A stretch of 64,000 nucleotides of DNA from the NCBI RefSeq assembly GCF_028476545.1, contig NW_026731610.1:2196001-2260000 (forward strand). Direction: 5' to 3'. A model generated the notes under the pieces. That model saw only the letters and a list, made by a program, of their open reading frames with translations, did no database searches and was not told where the DNA came from. Source of the DNA: Physella acuta. Its lineage: Eukaryota > Mollusca > Gastropoda > Physidae. Within the stretch, counting starts at the first letter, position 1. Every line of letters starts with the position of its first letter. The position numbers were made by a program, and so were the translations under genes. Shown in pieces: positions 34,665 to 46,799 of this stretch.

Positions 34665-36240
34665 CCTGCATTACATTTGGTAGAGCATCGGCCCTCTTCA
34701 ACCACCACCCTCACACTGGTGGATGTTCTTAAACCCCACCCTCACACCTAGTTTTTCGCCACAGTTCGGAAATGGTAACTTTTTCAGGCCCACTTGTTTT
34801 TCAATATGCGGCGAAGGCATCCATTAATGAAAGTCTGAAGTTTGTTATTAGTTTGTGTTGAATCTCCACTTCTCAGAACCATAGAGGGGAACAGATTTCA
34901 TATTGTTGTTGAACAAACACTCGTATTTTAGAAATTGTAAACAGAGTTCTCGACGTGTCGGTTGTGTGGAGGCTTTTGATGTCCCCATCTGCTCCCCATC
35001 CCTGATTATTATACTTCTAAGATATGTGAAGCGATCCACATCAGAGATAGCCTATGTGGGAGCTCCCGTATATTGTTGATTCTCATCACCTTTGGGTTTT
35101 TTCCAGTTGATCTTCATGCCTGTCTTAAGTACCTGTTCGCTGAGTTTGCTTAGCGTGGACTGATATTTTTGTCGATGTTAGATGAGGTTGATGTCATCCG
35201 CAAAATCTAAACCCGTCAGTTGTTTAGTGAGGGTTTACTGAATTCCAGGTTTTTTTTTGTCGGAGCTTGATCGAGTCATTGACTGTTGTGAACACATGGA
35301 CACGCCTTGAGAACACACGGACACGCTTTGTGAACACACGGACACGCTTTGTGAACACACGGACACGCTTTGTGAACACACGGACACGCCTTGTGAACAC
35401 ACGGACACGCCTTATAAATACACGGACACGCCTTGTGAACACACGGACACGCCTTATAAATACACGGACATGCTTTGTGAAAACACGGACACGCGTTTAC
35501 GGGTGATCTGATGCGTAGCTCAACATATAAGACAACCAATAACGAGTTACAAAACACAAGATTCAATAAAACAAAGGTTCGTCAACACTAAAATAATTTA
35601 GTGATATTTGCACTATCTACAACTAACACAGTCTATTCTAAACACAAAATAAGCCTACACACGCTGGTACAAAAACTAGGACACAGTGGCTAGTACAGAC
35701 CTAAACTATACTAACCTTTGGTGAGATCTGAACGAAACTGGGGCAATCACACACATTTTCACACACCTTATATACCCTTACATAAACGAGTACAAAACAC
35801 ACTGCTATCACTCACAATACGAGGACTGAACAAGGACGAACGGAATAGGGTACCAAGTACAAACAACATTCACCCCCATTCACCCCCTTCACTATCAAAA
35901 AGAGCATTGACGAAAGCATTCAGTCTTGCCGTACTCAGATGTTCTCTATAATAGGGTTAGTCGACTTGATGTGGATGATCTGGCAGTTGGAGTCTACATC
36001 GAGCTGTTGGATGAAGTTGATACATTTTGGAGGGATCCCATAGTGATTTATCAACTTCCAAATGACACCTCAGTCCACACTTTGAAATGCCTTCCCAAAA
36101 CTGAATAAGGTCATATTGAGATGTGATTTCCGCTCGATGGACTTGAATAAGTACGCGCATAGTGGCTATGTTGTCAGTACATGACAGGTGTAGTCAAAAA
36201 CCTGCTTGCTCTGGTTTTAATTTCTTATCCAAGGCCTCAT
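34665..36240 (-). pseudogene. LINE reverse transcriptase relic (minus), unit 3
   Basis: Same relic: NMKSVPLYGSEKWR near 34890, FTYLRSIIIRDG near 35030, FADDINLI near 35205, CQ-type stretch near 35990, AGF..HLSCTDNIAT region near 36190. Confidence 0.85.
35281..35505. repeat. 21-bp minisatellite in LINE relic, unit 3
   Basis: About 10-11 copies; two copies carry a CCTTATAAATACACGGACAC variant also seen in unit 4 but not in units 1 and 2. Confidence 0.9.
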
Positions 36241-36294
36241 TCAGCGAGCTAAAAGAATTTCTTCCTTGTTGATTCTAGCCTCAACGTCCATTCA

Positions 36295-36625
36295 ATTTTT
36301 ATAATCTCAACACCGCCCAATTTATTAACTCTTTATTAACACCACCATTTTTTTTTGTAAACATCAACACAACGAATTAATATAATCTCAATACCACCTA
36401 ATTTTTATAATCTCAACACCGCCCAGTTGATTAACTCTTTATTAACACCACCATTTTGTTTGTAAACATCAACACAACGAATTAATATAATCTCAATACC
36501 ACCTAATTTTTATAATCTCAACACCGCCCAATTTATTAACTCCTGACACCACCACTTTCTCTTTAAACATCGACACAACGAAAAAATATAATCTCAATAC
36601 CACCTAATTTTTATAATTTCAACTC
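36295..36625. repeat. ~107-bp tandem repeat, unit 3
   Basis: About three copies, as in unit 1. Confidence 0.85.
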
Positions 36626-37282
36626 CATTTAGATTTCTACTTCCTGTTTGGGTGTTAACTATGGCGTTTCCTTGTAAGTTCTATGGGATACACATAAACT
36701 GATTAATTTCTAAAAATACTTGGGTTTTTATAGGTTAACACATTACAGAACGTAAGTAAGATCCCGTCACTCTCCTGGGTATAATTTAAAGTTAACGATA
36801 TAGATTATATCAATATGTATGTTCCAGAATAGTTCTAGAATCTCGATCTAAATCTATTTCTAGATTTATCATGGAGGCCACTAAGTTGACGAGAGTCCTT
36901 CTGTTAATTCTATTATATAGTTCGCATGGATATAATTCGCTTTTTTAAAAAAATATTTTGACTTCATGGGGTCATAATAATAAAAACAAATCTTAAGCTT
37001 ACAATACTTTAGAAATTTAATATTTTTAGAATCAATGTTATAAAAGTTGCAAATGCTGAGAACTTGAAAATAATTTTTTGAATTTAAGGCTACATTTACT
37101 ACATTTCTATTTATTTTTGATTCATTCAGTCGGATGTTTCACTTTCGTAAGACAAACATTGATTGGCTGAACATGAACTCCGTGATCGATAGTTATTTGT
37201 TTACAAAACTTCGCAGATAAAGTTTTTAAATAACGTAATGCTATTTTAAACCACATGACTTAGTACTGTAATTTCGATTACA

Positions 37283-37695
37283 TTGTGTATAATAAAATTT
37301 ATGCTAGCCTATCGAATGCCATTGTTTATGTCGCCTTTTCCACGTGAAAACCAAATTGCTTTTGCTTTTTCACTTTCTCATACACGAAGTATAGAGAAAG
37401 TATTGCTTGCTACTTTGACAAAATTTAACAAAATGAAACTTCACCTCGATAAAACCAAGTCAATGATTATTAAGACTCATCAGAAACGCCTTCTTCTTCC
37501 ATCCACCTCATTACGCATTACTATAGACAATACAAACATTGAACAGGTAAACACTTACAAATGCCTAGGATTGATTATAGATCACAACCTCACTTGGTCC
37601 GATCATATTCATCTTCTATAAATGTTTTTATTAAAGACAAATTTTCAACTAGCAAGGATAAAGAATCTTCTGGACTATAGGAGCAGGCTGGTTTT
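37283..37695 (+). pseudogene. LINE RT C-terminal fragment (plus), best-preserved copy
   Basis: Open for 112 codons: LTKFNKMKLHLDKTKSMII, then TIDNTNIEQVNTYKCLGLII, DHNLTWSDHIHLL, followed after a stop by LKTNFQLARIKNLLDYRSRL. This supports a CR1/Jockey-like RT C-terminal block. Shorter in the other units. Confidence 0.8.
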
Positions 37696-37697
37696 TT

Positions 37698-38250
37698 ACT
37701 TTCTCGTATATACGAAGTATAAAGAAAGTATTGTAATCTTGCAAAAAAAAATCGAGATTTGTACAAATCTCGACGTTTTACACCTCACTGATACGGAAAA
37801 ACATAATTTTGCAATCTTGTCCGTATGTCTGTGTGTGTGTGTGTGTCCGTGTGTGTGTGTGTGTGTGTGTGTAAGCACGATACCTTGAATACCGTTACAG
37901 CTAGGTTAATGAACTTTTGTATATAAGTATTATATCAAATTTGTAGATCTGTATCAACTTTTCAGCGAATTCCGATATCCGGAAGTGGAACTTTTTCTAC
38001 TTTCAATTTTTCGAAAGCCTCTAACTTGAGTACTATTTCAGATAGATGAATGAAATTTTACGTATAAGTAAACGATCTAATTATCTGCCTTCTTTCAATT
38101 TTGAACAATTTCCGTTGACCGTAAGTAGTAATTTACTCTATTTTTGATTTCTCAAAAAACGCATGTGAATTTATAAAGTACTAATATTCCGCACTATTCT
38201 ACACATTTAGTTTGGCGTTCACGTGGTGCGCGATTCTTTTTACGAGATTA
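37698..38250. repeat. Dispersed repeat with palindromic head and (TG)n, unit 3
   Basis: Same element as 3616-4155; (TG)n at about 37829-37873. Confidence 0.55.
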
Positions 38251-38637
38251 TATTCTATTTTTAAAAGTTTAAGTAATTAAAAATGGATTTAAAATATTGT
38301 TTATATACCGAGTTGCCATCCCCAGTAGTGTTACATAAGAACATTCGAGAAAGTTTAGGGGAGATCACTCCCGATTTATTGTTATTATTGCTTGTTTTTC
38401 TCTATAGTCTATAGGTTCAGTCCCCAAGCTCTGATCGGGAAAATACACTACGATCTGGAAATGGGGAAGACCCATTTTTTTTAAATTTCCCGCGCATCTT
38501 AGACACAGCCAGTCCCGCTCTAAGTAGCCTACACTCACACGCACACGTACACATGAACGATGCTAATTTAAAAAAAAAATTTCAGCAAACTTTTCACAAC
38601 TCTGCTTTACAGCAAGTCACCCATCAGAGTCGGAAGA

Positions 38638-41600
38638 ATGCTGTTCATTGCCTGGATTCTGAGTTCAATGTTTATTCATGCAGGTAAATTAAAATCCTAT
38701 CCAATATAGTCTTTTTAAAACATATAGTATGACTATCTTGATTTTTTTTTATAAACATAGCAAAAGTAAATTACTATAGCTATAAGAATCAAAGGAATGA
38801 CCTCAATATTCTTAGATATTTTTTATTACACCAGTATAGTAATGCCTCTATTTAGGAATTTGATCCGCTCTAAGATTACTGTTTCTCCCAGACTTTTTTT
38901 CTCTGGGGAGGCACTTGGTATTTTCAGGGGGGGGGGGGGGACTAAATTTTGGGGGGGGGGGGAGGGGGAGTGGACACTGGTAAAAATATGTTTTTATATA
39001 AATTCCATTTCGTTCTGGGGGAGGGTCGTAGACTTTCATGGTGAGAGGGGGAGAGAAGCCAGGAAAAAACTCTCTAAGATGGGACGATATGATGCATTAG
39101 GTTTTCCCGGCTCCAGAAGGTGATTGAAATTCACAATTTAATTTGTCCAAAAAAAAATGTAAATTGTTGCTCGAGTACACTGCATACTATATAATCGGTA
39201 ACGATATAGTGGGGGGGGGGGGGGGGGGTAAAACGGTGAAAATTGATGATCTGTTGTAAAACGGTAAAAATTGATGATTTGTTGTAAAACGGTGAAAATT
39301 GATGATTTGTTTTAAAACGGTGAAAATTGATGATTTGTTGTAAAACAGTGAAAATTGATGATTTGTTGTAAAACGATTAAAATTGATGATTTGTTGTAAA
39401 GCGGTGAAAATTGATGATTTGCTTTTTTCTACGACTACAATCGTCAACGTCATTTCCCGCTCGTGGCCAAGAAACACGGGGCAGATGAAGTAGAGTTCAG
39501 CTGCTTCAGAGACCTTGGTATGTGAAGGGATAATGTGATAGGCACTATACCCAGCTGTTTTTGCTAGGTACCCATCAAAGCTGGGTGGACTTAGTTTCCT
39601 TCATTTGAATTCGAACGTCTCTAGATGTCTATCTGTCTACCGCTTGGTCACGCCGTCTACCCATTACAGTACTTACGTCTACAGACATGTAACCCCCTCC
39701 CCACCCCCACCCCCCCCCCCCCGTTGCTACGCCTCTGTATCTCTCACACTATGTGCATAATTAACATCGTATGGATGCTGGGTTTTTTGTGATTTGTCGT
39801 TTTAATTGTATTTTTTTTTATATCTACATTTTAATTCAAGAAAGCAGGGGCAATGTCAACTCGCTTGAATTCCAACGAGATCATGGAATTATTGCCACGT
39901 TAGATGGGTACCTACCCCGCTGTACAGGGTGTGTGGTGTGGGGGAGGGACCCACTCATTATCTATGGACGTATGCATATACCACAGGACACGTTGTACGT
40001 ATTGGATGAGGCAGTCTTTTTTGCCATGGCTTGTGCGCTTGATTTAGATTCTTCCTACAAAAATTATGACTGCACCAACTATTCCGATCATAATTCCTAC
40101 ACCGTGGTTAGTATTCTGCTTTTCAAATTTTTTTTTCAATAGATTTTGGTTAAAATACATAAGATGTTAAAATTTATTCTATTATCGAACAGCTCAGAAA
40201 AAAATACCTCGTTAGTACACCGTCCCTGAGTCCACACAGCTCTGATAGGTACCTAACTCACATTAGGGAAAGTAAAGGCGACTGGGCATAGTGCTGACCA
40301 CACTATCTCTTCATATGCCGAGGTCACAGAAACAGGTGAACTCTACTTCCCTTGCCCCATAGACCGACAGGTTTGGAAGGGGAACTACGTACTTTTATCT
40401 CTAGTAGTTTACAGGAGTACAAGTATTAAAACTCTAGCACCTCATTGTCTACTTGGACAATCTTCAATCCATGACTTCTGTACTACACGGCAATCATTGT
40501 CTACTTAGACAATCTTCAATCCATTACAGCTGTGTTACACGGCAATCATTGTCTACTGTGTCAATCTTCAATCCATGACTTCTGTACTACACGGCAATCA
40601 TTGTCTACTGTGTCAATCTTCAATCCACGACTTCTGTGGTACACGGCAATCATTGTCTAATGTGACAATCTTCAATCCATTACTGCTGTTCTACACGGCA
40701 ATCATTGTCTACTGCTGTTTATATCGGGGGGTTTATGTCCAGGGGGTTTTTGTCCAGGGGTTTTTTGACCGGACACCAATGTGACAATCTTCAATCTCCA
40801 ATCCATGACTGCTGTACTACACGGCAATCATTGTCTACTCAGACAATCTTCAATCCATTACAGCTGTGTAACACGGCAATCATTATCTCCTTTGACAATA
40901 TTCAATCCATTACAGCTGTGTTACACGGCAATCATTGTCTAATGTGACAATCTTCAATCCATTACAGCTGTGTAACACGGCAATCATTATCTCCTTTGAC
41001 AATATTCAATCCATTACAGCTGTGTTACACGGCAATCATTGTCTAATGTGACAATCTTCAATCCATTACAGCTGTGTTACACGGCAATCATTGTCTAATG
41101 TGACAATCTTCAATCCATTACAGCTGTGTAACACGGCAATCATTATCTCCTTTGACAATATTCAATCCATTACAGCTGTGTTACACGGCAATCATTGTCT
41201 AATGTGACAATCTTCAATCCATTACAGCTGTGTTACACGGCAATCATTATCTCCTTTGACAATATTCAATCCATTACAGCTGTGTTACACGGCAATCATT
41301 GTCTAATGTGACAATCTTCAATCCATTACAGCTGTGTTACACGGCAATCATTGTCTAATGTGACAATCTTCAATCCATTACAGCTGTGTAACACGGCAAT
41401 CATTATCTCCTTTGACAATATTCAATCCATTACAGCTGTGTTACACGGCAATCATTGTCTAATGTGACAATCTTCAATCCATTACAGCTGTGTTACACGG
41501 CAATCATTGTCTAATGTGACAATCTTCAATCCATTACAGCTGTGTAACACGGCAATCATTATCTCCTTTGACAATATTCAATCCATTACAGCTGTGTTAC

Positions 41601-42300
41601 ACGGCAATCATTGTCTAATGTGACAATCTTCAATCCATGAGTGCTGTACTACACGGCAATCATTGTCTACTGTGTCAATCTTCAATCATTGTCTCATGTG
41701 ACAGTGTTTATTCCTTTTCTACTGTTACAATCTTCAACCATTGTCTTGTTTTACAATCTTCAATCATTGTCTTCTTTTACAATCTTCAATCATTATCTAC
41801 TTATACAATCTTCAATCATTGTCTACTGTTACTGTCTTCAGTCCTTGCCTACGGTTTCAATCTTCAATCATTGTCTACTGTTACACATTTCAATCCTAGT
41901 CTACTTTTACAATCTGCGTCTACTGTTACAATCGTCAATCATTGTTTACTGTTACAAACTTCCCACATAAGCACATTGACTTACGAATATGTTTTTTTCT
42001 CTTCAGGCTTGCATGTTTAATTATCGAATGTTCCCGCCAAATAGCTGCCAAAAATGGGAAGGTAATCCGAGGTACCAAGATGGCTGCTACTGCGACGACG
42101 GAGAACCCAAACTTTGGTATGCGTATATACCCGCAAGGCTGTTTAGAAAGACCACGATGACAATACGCTTTATTTACGATGGACGAACTTTCAGACAGCA
42201 AAGATGGTTCCCATACAGAGCTAATGATACGCTGTTCGTCAAGGACCTAATTGGTAAACTAACTCATTATGTCATAGTAATCATAGTATATTTATAGTAT

Positions 42301-42352
<52 letters not shown>

Positions 42353-43666
42353 TATCATAGTCATAGTATATCATGGTAATCTGGGAAAACAAATATAGAC
42401 ATCAATCAATTTGCTTTGCAATGCATTTATTTAAGGGTTAAGATGATGAAAATGATAACTATAGCAATAAAGAGTCGGCCTCTGTATTGTATATTAAATA
42501 TGTTTGGAATTCCCAAACGTTCTACATACAAAAAAAAAAAACATGCCTGCTTAATATTTTAACTGATAGGTTACTAAGCAGAGTTTCTTCAACGCATCTC
42601 TTCTACCCCCCCCCCCCTCCCCCCCCCCCTCCCCGAACGAGATGGAATTGATATAGTAAACATACAGTTTTACTAGTGTCCCCCCCCCCCCCCGAAAAAT
42701 GTTGACCGCCCCCGCCCCCTCCCAAATCCCGGAGAAAAAAGTCTGGAAGAAACACTATTACTAAGAGACAATATTTAAAAAACAAAAACACGTTGTGGTG
42801 TCTAGGATATAGTGTGCAGAAAAAGCGCCCCAATGTTTAAGATCTAAGAAATGTAGTACCGATTTTGTTTACATTTAAATGACAACAGTTCTAGCCGGCC
42901 GGAAATTGCACATGTGTTCGCTTGTAAAGGCTTATAGCACACGCTGATAAACTGTGTTGATATTTTCAGACCGCGGCCACATAACTCGACCCAATCACAA
43001 GTCTACTAACAGATCCGCACGCAGGCTGACAAGTAAGCTGTCCAATTTGATACCACTAAGCCTCCATAACCAAACGTTGATTTCTTATTTTTATTATAGA
43101 AAAAATTAGGGCTGGTTTGTCTTCTTCTTCTCTTCTTCGTTCTTAATTGTAGGGGGGATTCCCCTCAACACAATTAAGGATACGTGTCAACTGGTTATGC
43201 GCCATAGAGACCGTTGACTCCGATTTCAGCCTGCTTTTCTTTTTGGATTTGCTTCCATAGCCTTTGTCCAACCAAGAACAACCTTTTCGGTTTAACAACC
43301 ATGAACTTTACAGACTCGACCATGCTGGATTGTATAAGTGCAGATCTTGTCACAACCATAATTGTATAAGGGCAGATCTTGTCACAACCTTAATTGTATA
43401 AGGGCAGATCTTGTCACAACCTTAATTGTATAAGGACAGATCTTGTCACAACCTGGATTATATAAGCGTAGATTTTGTCACAACCCGGATTGTATAAGTG
43501 TAGATATTATCACTACATGGTTGGTTCAATGTAATTTGTCACAACTGCCGTTTTTCACCGTTAATGCAAAACAACATTAATATATTTGTATTTCACCACA
43601 GATCTTCTGCTGGAGTTGAGCTCAGTGGTTCTGGCCTTTGGTACCGTGGCTTCTTTCATGACTTAG
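38638..43666 (+). CDS. Secreted 8-Cys protein, copy 3 (type A), five exons
   Basis: Exons 38638-38683, 39841-40106, 42007-42253, 42970-43032, 43602-43666, the same lengths and phases as the other copies, 228 residues. Like copy 1 it has M78, Y88, Y102, V104, A105, A143, R167 and W171, but Q119 instead of R119 and D100N. Cysteines, sequons, RSARR and hydrophobic tail are intact. Intron 2 is the longest (1900 bp) owing to minisatellite growth. No family recognised; likely extracellular or membrane-anchored. Confidence 0.75.
38877..39071 (+). mobile_element. hAT-like MITE in intron 1, unit 3
   Basis: Same insertion as 4783-4969, with longer poly-G runs, flanked by CTCTAAGAT. Confidence 0.7.
39211..39425. 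repeat. Poly-G and 28-bp VNTR, about seven copies
   Basis: Poly-G run of about 18 then about seven copies of the 28-bp unit. Confidence 0.9.
39684..39738. mobile_element. Truncated CAGAGGCG MITE, unit 3
   Basis: Same truncated remnant and same left breakpoint as in unit 1 (CAGTACTTACGTCTACAGAC). Confidence 0.75.
40440..41960. repeat. 52/26-bp minisatellite in intron 2, expanded, unit 3
   Basis: More than 20 copies of the 52-bp unit with a higher-order pattern: blocks of three variants (TGTGTAACACGG...TTATCTCCTTTGAC, then TGTGTTACACGG...TTGTCTAATGTGAC once or twice) recur between about 40910 and 41640. G-rich insert at about 40718-40780. Confidence 0.9.
42302..42345. repeat. (TA)n in intron 3, unit 3
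   Basis: Expanded TA run; the matching tract is about 20 bp in units 1 and 2. Confidence 0.9.
42579..42757 (-). mobile_element. hAT-like MITE in intron 3, unit 3
   Basis: Same insertion as 7628-7802, flanked by TTACTAAG (42571-42578 and 42758-42765). Confidence 0.75.
43117..43332 (-). mobile_element. tRNA-derived SINE lacking B box, unit 3
   Basis: Same truncated SINE as units 1 and 2. Confidence 0.65.
43327..43515. repeat. 32-bp tandem repeat in intron 4, unit 3
   Basis: About six copies. Confidence 0.85.
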
Positions 43667-43883
43667 ACTCCGATCCTACTGACCGATGTCCAGTTGGGTG
43701 TGGCCGATTAAATATATGAACTAGACATCTCTATGGCATCATAAGATAGAATGTCCAAAAGCTCATGTTTATTGTTAGATAATGTTTATAATTATTTTTT
43801 AATTATTTTATCAGTAAAATTAAGTTTTTCCCAAACATTATGTCCATTTCTTCAACTCCAAACACAATCTTAGTTAATAGCAT

Positions 43884-43889
43884 AATAAA
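43884..43889 (+). terminator. Poly(A) signal AATAAA, gene copy 3
   Basis: Conserved AATAAA about 220 bp after the predicted stop. Confidence 0.55.
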
Positions 43890-44274
43890 ACACATTTAGT
43901 TATTATATATATATTTTTTTCTCAGTGATAATGGTGTCTTGATGAGCAACTTAAAGGTTTTTAAATATGTAATTACTTATATAATTATCTTTAAAGTTAG
44001 GCTAAAACAATAGATTACTTTAATCTTCAACAAACGTATATAGTTTTGTTAAGTTAAAATAATTAATGATTCGTTCTTTAAGTTTGTAACACTACATGTT
44101 TTCGTAAGTTAAATTAAATTAATTTTTTACATGTTCAACTTACAAACGCCGAAGCTCATTATTTTACGTAGGAATTTTCTTAAATACCTGGTGACACACA
44201 CAGGGTAATGCAAAAGTTATTTGAGCTGGAGTATAATTATATTGAATAAATTGATGAAACGTTTTATTCTTATT

Positions 44275-45107
44275 TTGTGCTTTTTATTACCAGTTTTTTA
44301 TTTCCTGTTTTGTATTACCTGTTTTTAATTCCTGTTTTTATTACCTGTTTTTTATTTCTTGTTTTTTTATTATCTGTTTTTTATTATCTGTTTTTAATTA
44401 GCCGTTTTTTATAACCTGCTTTTTATTACCTGTTATTTATTACCTGTATTGTATTACCGGTTATTTATTACCTGTTTTGTATTACCTATTTTGTATTACC
44501 TCTTTTGTATTACCTGTTTTGTATTACCTGTTATTTATTACCTGTTTTGTATTACCTGTTTTGTATTATCTGTTATTTATTACCTGTTTTGTATTACCTT
44601 TTATTTATTACCTGTTATTTATTACCTGTTTTGTATTACCTGTTTTGTATTACCTGTTATTTATTACCTGTTTTGTATTACCTGTTTTGTATTATCTGTT
44701 ATTTATTACCTGTTTTGTATTACCTGTTTTGTATTACCTGTTTTGTATTACCTGTTTTGTATTACCTGTTTTCTATTACCTGTTTTGTATTACCTGCTTT
44801 GTATTACCTGTTATTTATTACCTGTTTTGTATTATCTGATTCTATTACCTGTTTTGTATAACCTGTTATTTATTACCTGTTTTGTATTACCTTTATTTAT
44901 TACTTGTTTTGTATTACCTGTTATTTATTACCTGTTTTGTATTATCTGTTATTTATTACCTATATTGTATAAGCTGTTATTTGTTACCTGTTTTGTATTA
45001 CCTGTTATTTATTACCTGTTTTGTATTACCTGTTATTTATTACCTGTTTTGTATTACCTGTTATCTATTACCTGTTTTGTATTACCTGTTATTTATTACC
45101 TGTTTTA
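44275..45107. repeat. 14-bp T-rich minisatellite array, unit 3 (~0.83 kb)
   Basis: About 60 copies. The first ~170 bp match the left edges of the unit 1 and 2 arrays, and the right flank is also homologous, so the length difference is internal. Confidence 0.95.
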
Positions 45108-45398
45108 AAAAACAGTTATTTTGTCATTTTGTAACAATGTGTGATTAGGGGGGGGGGGTCAGATTGTATTACGTCATGTATTTTCATTTTCATCTGATTT
45201 GTTGCAGTACTTTTGAACTTTATATTATTTTAGTTGTTGTAAACTGTTATTATAATTTATGAATATACCTAATGTACAAAAACGAATCTGACCAGTGGGG
45301 TTCCATTAATATTGTTTTTGTCAATCAATCTCGCCTTCTTAGCGCAGGGGCGTACCGACTCATTCCGGTGCTCATGTGAACTTATAATTTTGTGCCTC

Positions 45399-45402
<4 letters not shown>

Positions 45403-45490
<88 letters not shown>
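45403..45490. repeat. (TA)n, unit 3
   Basis: TA run of about 88 bp beside the LINE C-terminal relic. Confidence 0.95.
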
Positions 45491-45492
<2 letters not shown>

Positions 45493-45795
45493 TCACCAGC
45501 ATCAGCATCATCATTCCAGTAGGCCTCTTGTGGAGCATGGGAACGCTACCACACCTCTCCATAGTACTCAGTTCGGGTCGAACCCTTCACGTTGTGTCCA
45601 CGACATTCAGGCTGCTTCAGCTTCTCCTAAAGCTGACATTTTTCAAGTTTGTTTTGGCTAACTTTCTTTCGTCTTTCCTTGGGGATTCTAATCTAGTGCA
45701 TGTCTGGTGATGTTGCTAGTTGGTTTACGCCTGGTGTGTCCAATCCATCGCTGTTTGCGCTTTTGAATTTCTTTGAAAACAGGGCCTTGCCCAGT
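45491..45795 (-). pseudogene. LINE C-terminal relic (minus), end of unit 3
   Basis: Same C-terminal block. Here it is followed, across a spacer and an unbroken (TA)n, by the RT relic of unit 4, without the Helitron. Confidence 0.75.
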
Positions 45796-46236
45796 GTGAT
45801 GATGCAAGTTTAGGTTATAGAGGTCAAGTAGAAGATAGCCGAAACAGAGCCTAGCGTAGTTAGGTAGACAAATAGATATAGAGGAGCTGACCAGTCACGT
45901 GAGAAGGTCAGATGACCAGTGAGGCGTGGGTCAGCAGTTAGAGATAGGTAGCGGTAGAGAACGGTCAGAGATATGTAGAGGTAGGTAGCACTTAGACAAA
46001 GGTAGAGCTGGGGAAAGACGTAGAAGTTGAAAATAAATGTAGTGTTAGAGTTTGTCTTGGAAGTGTAGTTGTCGTTAGATAGTGTTAGTAGACAGTTAGA
46101 TCTTAGGACGTAGTTAGGGTAGGAGTAGGAGATTGATTTGTGTTGAATAACGAAACATTATAGAATATCTTGAATTGGACTTGTAAAGATTTCACATTAC
46201 TGTACAAGGCGTACGTAAGAAAGGCGTTCCCCGTAG

Positions 46237-46239
<3 letters not shown>
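45796..46239. other. GTAG-rich spacer, unit 3
   Basis: Same as 13096-13539, plus an extra GATGATGCA near 45798. No gene. Confidence 0.45.

Positions 46240-46311
<72 letters not shown>
46240..46311. repeat. (TA)n: Helitron empty site
   Basis: Continuous TA run joining GCGTTCCCCGTAGATAA on the left to ATACAAACTTTCTACAACC on the right. In units 1-3 these flanks are separated by the ~1 kb Helitron-like element. Confidence 0.9.
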
Positions 46312-46313
<2 letters not shown>

Positions 46314-46319
46314 CAAACT

Positions 46320-46799
46320 TTCTACAACCATGCATTACATTTGGTAGAGCATCGGCCCTCTTCAACCACCACCCTCACACTGGTGGATGTTCTTAACCCC
46401 CACCCTCACACCCAGTTTTTCGCCACAGTTCGGAAATGGTAACTTTTTCAGGCCCAATTGCTTTTCAATATGCGGCGAAGGCATCCATTAATGAAAGTCT
46501 GAAGTTTGTTGTTATAAGCTTGTGTTGAATCTCCACGTCTCAGAACCATAGAAGGGAACAGATTTCACATTGTTGTTGAACAAACACTCGTATTGTGGAA
46601 ATCGTAGACAGTGCTCTCAAGGTCTCGGTTGTGTGGAGGGCGTTGAATGCGTACCTTACATTTCTGATGCGGCTATTGATGTCCCCATCTGCTCCCCATC
46701 CGTGATTACTATACTTCTTAGATATGTGAAGCGATCCACCTCAGGTATAGCCGTTTCTTGTATCCTTAGTGGGAGCTCCCGTATATTGTTGATTCTCAT
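46320..46799 (-). pseudogene. LINE RT relic (minus), unit 4, part left of LTR element
   Basis: Contains KLQTFI-type and SVPFYGSETW-type blocks and an extra ~70 bp (about 46600-46675) missing from the other units, i.e. the least deleted version. Ends at the LTR insertion. Confidence 0.75.

Larger units (their letters stand above)
34573..46240. repeat. Tandem duplication unit 3 (type A)
   Basis: Third unit. Type A markers as in unit 1. Distinctive: shortest surviving 14-bp array (~0.83 kb), longest intron 2 minisatellite (~1.5 kb), expanded intron 3 (TA)n. Confidence 0.9.
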
